From the NCBI GenBank assembly GCA_019745415.1, contig JAIETF010000057.1:23596-87595 (forward strand): a DNA stretch of 64,000 nt, in the 5' to 3' direction. This document shows, piece after piece, positions 59,866 to 64,000 of this stretch. Within the stretch, counting starts at the first letter, position 1, and every line of letters starts with the position of its first letter. The DNA comes from Candidatus Obscuribacterales bacterium (GTDB lineage: Bacteria; Cyanobacteriota; Vampirovibrionia; Obscuribacterales; Obscuribacteraceae). The notes beneath the pieces are model-generated. The model did no database searches. It saw only the letters and a program-made list of their open reading frames with translations, and was not told the origin of the DNA. A program made the position numbers and the translations under genes.

Positions 59866-61287
59866 GTGGGGCTGACAACCTGCGTTAAACCGGTTATGAC
59901 CGGGTATCTCTCTATTGTGCAAGAGTGGAGGAGTAAAGCAATTAATTTATCGGACGCCGGGATTAAGTTTGAAGTCTTGCCAGCCAGCCGATCCCACTCG
60001 GTTTACACAGTGGTGGGCTTTGCCTGGCCGATTTTTGGTTTTTTCTTTTTGGTATTGCTTTGCACCACGGGCTGGTTCAGTCTGGAGCCGCTTTTATTCT
60101 TTCCTTCATTGGTCTTTGCTGCTCTTTTCTTCGCCCATTTGCTAGCTTCTTTTCTTGAAAGCAATTTGCTCACATCTTGGCTTAGACCCTGGCGCAATGG
60201 GCAACCGCTCATATTTTACCGGCGCTTTATTAGGGTAGAGACTGCTGTAGATAAGGATGAAACCCAGGTGGTTTCGGTTTGGGTTGGGCAGAGACGCATT
60301 CTGACAAGCGCTGTCAGCGAGCTTCATCTCACTTTTCTCGGTACTCTAGAGATTAAATCAAGGGCGGTGAGTGGCGGCAACTCCTCAGAAATAGTACCTG
60401 ATGTGGTGGCTCGCTTGCCACTTTCGTGTCTCGATCTTGAGAAGCAAAAACGATTGATTGCTCTGTTTGAGGCGGCTTGCCCAGGGCTTTCTATCAATAA
60501 GCGCTTGCGAGATAGGTTGGCATCGCCGGTGGTGAGAGGCCAAATGCTCTTGCAGATGTTGGGCGCGCTCATTATTACTTTCGCTCTCTTTGATGTGTCT
60601 TATGCTACAGCTCTTTGGCTGACCATGTTGCGTTCTTATTATGGCGCCCAGCTACTCTTGCGGGCCCCGGGCGCGGCTGAGACAGAATTCTTCATGGCTC
60701 AGATTGTTGCTAGAGCGCCAGCATCGAGAGTAGGGACTTTAGAAGTGAAAAATGCACAGGAGAGTGAGCAAGAGGGAGCACTCAAGCTTTATGAAGGAGC
60801 CGAGACCTTACGCACCCATCCTTTCCCTTTGTCATGGGCTTACCGTGCTTTGTTCAGCAATAAGAATTCGCAAGCTCAGCTAGCCGCAATTAGGGCTGAG
60901 ACTCTCTTTTGTTTGGGGCGCAAAGAAGAAGCTCTTGCCCTCTTGAAAGAGGCGATTGAAGCCAGCCCAAGCGGTTTTCGCACCGAGTTGACCTATGCCC
61001 GCTACCTGGCTGCTTTAGGGCGCAAGGCTGAAGCAGTAAAAGTAATGCAGACCGTTTTGGAAAAGCATAAAGACGTGCTTTTGCCCAGGCTCTATGAGAT
61101 GGGCTTGAATGACAGTGATAGTCGGCGCCGCGAAATTTATCAAGCCTCTATGAAAGAATTGGATGAGCAGGTCTTTGGCACTGAGCCGGCTTGGCCGCCC
61201 GGGGGCGAGCGTCCGATTATGGAGATGTGGCGGCGCGATGATTTGGAGTTCCTATACCAACTCTTGCTTGAGACCAAAGCAAAATAG
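59866..61287 (+). CDS. Membrane protein with C-terminal TPR-like repeats
   Basis: Up to 473 residues, function unknown. Two close membrane helices (about residues 50-70 and 76-100) are followed by a mixed domain (about 110-225), two hydrophobic segments (about 226-262), and helical repeats (LAAIRAETLFCLGRKEEALALLKEAIEASPSGFRTELTYARYLAALGRKAEA) of the TPR type. The start is unclear: GTG 59866 opens the frame; ATG 59896 and GTG 59917 are alternatives nearer the first folded part. It is divergent from pilB (111-base gap) and convergent with the SGNH-like gene, two bases away. Confidence 0.65.
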   Translation: MGLTTCVKPVMTGYLSIVQEWRSKAINLSDAGIKFEVLPASRSHSVYTVVGFAWPIFGFFFLVLLCTTGWFSLEPLLFFPSLVFAALFFAHLLASFLESNLLTSWLRPWRNGQPLIFYRRFIRVETAVDKDETQVVSVWVGQRRILTSAVSELHLTFLGTLEIKSRAVSGGNSSEIVPDVVARLPLSCLDLEKQKRLIALFEAACPGLSINKRLRDRLASPVVRGQMLLQMLGALIITFALFDVSYATALWLTMLRSYYGAQLLLRAPGAAETEFFMAQIVARAPASRVGTLEVKNAQESEQEGALKLYEGAETLRTHPFPLSWAYRALFSNKNSQAQLAAIRAETLFCLGRKEEALALLKEAIEASPSGFRTELTYARYLAALGRKAEAVKVMQTVLEKHKDVLLPRLYEMGLNDSDSRRREIYQASMKELDEQVFGTEPAWPPGGERPIMEMWRRDDLEFLYQLLLETKAK

Positions 61288-61289
61288 AC

Positions 61290-62600
61290 CTAGAGAGGAT
61301 TTTGTCCCGGCTTAGCTCGCCCAGCTACGGCATCTGTTTTGCCCTCTTCTTTAAGAGCTTGCAGCATGGCCTTATCGCCACTCACTGTTTCAGCCATGAT
61401 CTTGACTAGTTTGCCACCGCCCCAGCGGTTCAAGTGCACTGTATCGAGATAGTCTTTCTCTTCGATAAAACGCTTGTCTTTGAAAAGGCTGACATAGGTG
61501 CCGCCTTGTTCTTTTGTGGCATTAGCTAGATAAGAATCGAAGTCGCTCCAGAATTTTTCGCTCAGCAAATTTTGGTTGGAGAGCCTTGAGGGCATACCGA
61601 CTACGATTATCTCTATCTTTTCTTTGCGCAAGAGTGCCAGCAATTCTTGGAAATAACGCTTTTGTCCGGCAAAGCAAGGCGGATTTTCACGCTTATAGCG
61701 CTTTATATACTCCTTGGAATTATCCATATAGAGATAAGGAGGGTAAGCAGGCAGCACCCATTCACCGCGTTTGACGTCGCCTGCTGAGCCGCTGATGGCG
61801 CGCAAGACTTTTGTAGATATTTGGCTAGCTAATTGGGCGTTGTTTACCTGCTTGTCAGCTCTGGTGTCGATGCCCTTGCCTTCTGGATTAGTGAAGCTGG
61901 CGCGGGCGCCAAGCGAAGGCGGGATGTCGCCGAAGGCTAGCAGATTGACCTGTCTGAGGGGTAGATAACGAGAAAGTAGATAGTCTAGATAGCCGAAGGG
62001 GCTGTCGTATGAATGCGAGGCCAGGCTATCGAGTTTGCAATAGGGCGAAAGAAAATGGAAGCTGTCGGTGGCTGCCGCCGCTGGTAGGTTGTTGTCGATA
62101 AAGTCGCGGGGGTTGACGCCGATTATGGCTATCTTTGGCTTCTTATCGGCTTTGCTGACCAGGCTGTCGGCAATAAGATAATGGTCTGAGACCATGGCTC
62201 CACCCATGGAAAAGTTGAAGACGCGTGGTTTCAATCCGCTTGCGTGCGCTAGTTCGGCAGCCAGTCTCTCTACTTCTCTTTCATCGGTAGTATCTACAGT
62301 GGTGCCGCGGTGCTCGGCTTCAGCCGAAAAAATAGCCGAACCCATTTGTGAGCTGCCGAACAAGACTATGTCGGGCTGCGCTTTCTTTTCCAGTTGAGAA
62401 AGATAAGTGCGCGAGACCCACCAGATCCACGGACCTTCCATTCTCTTTTCATAGTTGGTGGCCTTGATGCCGTTCAGGCTGAGTTTGCGTTCCGGCATTT
62501 TGGCCAAGATGCCGTAAAGAGCCAGGTTGAGGGCGCCGTACAAAGCCACAGCCCAGACAAAGGCATTAGGACGTTTCTTGCTTGTTTCGGTTGCAGCCAT
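61290..62600 (-). CDS. Membrane-anchored SGNH/DltD-like hydrolase, copy 1
   Basis: 436 residues. An N-terminal membrane helix (AVALYGALNLALYGILA) carries an external domain. The SGNH serine is in DIVLFGSSQMGSAIF, a Gly block in FNFSMGGAMVSDHYL, Asn in IIGVNPRDFID, and the Asp-His pair in YLDTVHLNRWGGGKL. Proteins of this kind (DltD, AlgX/AlgJ-like) handle acyl groups on surface polysaccharides, usually with an MBOAT acyltransferase, not seen here. It overlaps the upstream paralogue by one base (TAATG). Confidence 0.75.
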   Translation of the reverse strand: MAATETSKKRPNAFVWAVALYGALNLALYGILAKMPERKLSLNGIKATNYEKRMEGPWIWWVSRTYLSQLEKKAQPDIVLFGSSQMGSAIFSAEAEHRGTTVDTTDEREVERLAAELAHASGLKPRVFNFSMGGAMVSDHYLIADSLVSKADKKPKIAIIGVNPRDFIDNNLPAAAATDSFHFLSPYCKLDSLASHSYDSPFGYLDYLLSRYLPLRQVNLLAFGDIPPSLGARASFTNPEGKGIDTRADKQVNNAQLASQISTKVLRAISGSAGDVKRGEWVLPAYPPYLYMDNSKEYIKRYKRENPPCFAGQKRYFQELLALLRKEKIEIIVVGMPSRLSNQNLLSEKFWSDFDSYLANATKEQGGTYVSLFKDKRFIEEKDYLDTVHLNRWGGGKLVKIMAETVSGDKAMLQALKEEGKTDAVAGRAKPGQNPL

Positions 62601-64000
62601 TACATTGCCACCCCCGTATCGTCATCAGGCTCTGCTTTGTCAACTGTATCAATGCGGCTGCCTATCTGCTTCTTGTTGCGCAGCTCGTTGACCACATTCC
62701 TGATTTTGCTGCGGTGTTCGCGCACCAAGTCCTTGGCTTCAATTAGTTTGTGTTCGGCTAGTTTGCCCTTGAGTTTTTCCAGGCTTGAAAGTGAATTAGG
62801 ATCGCGCTCGGCTCCAGATGCCAATCTTTCCAGTTCATCATGTTTCCAAAGTTCGCGCCCGGCCATTTCCATAGAGAGTTTTGTGCGCGGATCTTCATTG
62901 AGAGCCGAGACCAGACTGTCTAGAAATTTGGCACCGCCAAAGGCGTTCAGGTGTACATAGTCGTGATAGAGACTTTTGTCATAGAGGTAGAAATAGTTGA
63001 GATCGAAAAATGGTGCACCATAAGCAAAAGCTTTGCCTTTGACGGCAAAGACATAGTCTAAGTAGGTGGTAGCGCCCAGTTGATTGATATTCTCTCGACT
63101 GACCGGCATATTTACCACAATTAGTTCGATACGCTCTTTCTTGCAAAGTGTGCCTAGTTTGCCTAGAAAATACATCTGAGTTTTAAATGTATGATCATCA
63201 GCTTTCTTGTAGCGTTCTTTATACTCTTCGGTGTTGTCTTTGAAAGTTGCGGCAACGTCTTCTTTCTTGAGTGGATGTGTGTAGACCGCATCGGGATGAA
63301 TTTCACCGGCGCGATAGCCAGGCATCAGCTTGGTGCGCTGCCAGAAAGTATAGGGCTGGGCACCACTGGGCACGGCTGCCACTTTGTTGAGCAAGCGGGT
63401 GGCTGCTTTTTCAGCGGTCATCTGCCAATCTAGCGCATGATGTGCGAAATAGAGATTGCGGTCGATGAACCAGGAGAGTCTGCCCAAGGGGTCTCTAAAC
63501 AGTCCGCCGGCGCATTCGTCGGTGGAGACTATGCGGCTGAGAAAATGAAATGGTTCGGTATCGGTAGGATTGCCCAATTGACTATCGATAAAGTCGCGCG
63601 GCGCTACCCCGTAGATAATCACGTCGGGACGATGCGAGGCGGCAAGCAAGCTCTTTACTGTCAAATAGGCATCGGAAGGCATCTGTCCCGGTGCCGAGAG
63701 ATTGAAGGTGCGGAACTTGCCTTTGAAAGTTTCTTCTAGCTTATCGTTTAGATAGAGAGACTGGTGGTGCTTGGTTAGGTTGAGGGGGCGGTTCAAATAA
63801 TTGGCATCGCAGTTATTTATAGCTGCCACCATCAGCGATGAACCCAAAAGAGTGACGTTGTGCACCTGTTTGTCTTCTTTCAAGTCATGAAATCCCCACC
63901 AGCTCCAGCCTCGGTAGGGATAATTGAAAGGATTGAATTTGAGCGGGGCATAAAACGAAAAAGCCACATTTATTCCAAGAAATGCGGCGATGGCGGCCAT
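62600..64000 (-). CDS. Membrane-anchored SGNH/DltD-like protein, copy 2 (probably cut at the edge)
   Basis: At least 466 residues. The first Met falls on the last base of the window, within what looks like the membrane helix (AAIAAFLGINVAFSFYAP), so the true start is probably beyond the edge. It shares long blocks with the next gene: NVTLLGSSLMVAAIN (serine), FNLSAPGQMPSDAYLT, PRDFIDSQL and TEPFHFLS, and YHDYVHLNAFGGAKFL. In the GxN block it reads IYGVAPRDF, with Ala where copy 1 has Asn, so its oxyanion hole may be altered. An extra charged C-terminal tail of about 100 residues is helical (KLKGKLAEHKLIEAKDLVREH). Confidence 0.75.
   Translation of the reverse strand: MAAIAAFLGINVAFSFYAPLKFNPFNYPYRGWSWWGFHDLKEDKQVHNVTLLGSSLMVAAINNCDANYLNRPLNLTKHHQSLYLNDKLEETFKGKFRTFNLSAPGQMPSDAYLTVKSLLAASHRPDVIIYGVAPRDFIDSQLGNPTDTEPFHFLSRIVSTDECAGGLFRDPLGRLSWFIDRNLYFAHHALDWQMTAEKAATRLLNKVAAVPSGAQPYTFWQRTKLMPGYRAGEIHPDAVYTHPLKKEDVAATFKDNTEEYKERYKKADDHTFKTQMYFLGKLGTLCKKERIELIVVNMPVSRENINQLGATTYLDYVFAVKGKAFAYGAPFFDLNYFYLYDKSLYHDYVHLNAFGGAKFLDSLVSALNEDPRTKLSMEMAGRELWKHDELERLASGAERDPNSLSSLEKLKGKLAEHKLIEAKDLVREHRSKIRNVVNELRNKKQIGSRIDTVDKAEPDDDTGVAM

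Noticed and set aside
1..64000. CRISPR arrays, insertion sequences, prophage or integron
   Set aside because: No regularly spaced repeats, transposase, integrase or terminal inverted repeats were found by eye.

Overview
The window is about 64 kb of bacterial chromosome of middling GC content. It carries roughly 53 protein genes, one tRNA, and no insertion sequence, phage gene or CRISPR array that I can see. My best guess is a non-photosynthetic relative of cyanobacteria (Vampirovibrionia/Melainabacteria, Obscuribacter-like). The hints are a SigF-type sigma factor among type IV pilus genes, a zinc-finger-less DnaJ, a cyanobacterial-style nucleotidyltransferase/phosphomutase fusion, many TTG/GTG starts, and no photosynthesis genes. 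This is inference from gene content, not a phylogeny.

Left part (1-17.6 kb). A 5' fragment of polA runs off the left edge, preceded by a secreted alkaline-phosphatase-like gene. Next come a phasin-like helical protein, a large membrane-anchored protein of unknown role, a TPR protein, purA, a DNA polymerase III delta-prime-like gene, another TPR protein, a type II dnaJ, and a divergent pair of TadE-like pseudopilin genes. A translation/secretion operon follows on the minus strand: rpmG, tRNA-Trp, secE, nusG, rplK, rplA. It starts at a near-consensus promoter and ends at a strong two-way terminator.

Middle part (17.9-41.9 kb, all plus strand). A peptide ABC importer (lipoprotein plus two permeases) comes first. 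It is followed by a signalling block: a PAS histidine kinase, two single-domain receivers, and an HPt-receiver-receiver-GGDEF protein. Then come gpsA and polysaccharide genes (a GT4 glycosyltransferase and a sugar-nucleotide pyrophosphorylase fused to a degenerate phosphomutase), an unknown protein, and a disordered protein rich in Trp-Gly motifs. A small acyl-CoA module follows (biotinyl carrier, HMG-CoA lyase, AUH-like hydratase), then mobA and a NatAB-like ABC exporter. The exporter's second permease is joined to a CPBP-protease domain across a +1 frameshift that falls exactly on a CCC-C slip site.

Right part (41.9-64 kb, almost all minus strand). This is a type IV pilus cluster: pilB, pilT, pilC, then a sigma factor with an ABC exporter pair, then pilD, a pilM-pilN fusion, pilO, a PilP-like gene, a small unknown gene, two overlapping Ser/Thr kinase genes and a DUF2339 membrane protein. 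PilB has an extra C-terminal array of CxxC pairs. A plus-strand TPR/membrane gene and a tandem pair of SGNH/DltD-like genes close the window; the last is probably cut by the edge.

The most interesting items are the frameshifted permease-CPBP gene, the sigma factor and kinases built into the pilus locus, the PilB zinc-ribbon tail, the HPt-pseudoreceiver-GGDEF protein, and the hairpin at the very start of the rpmG operon transcript.
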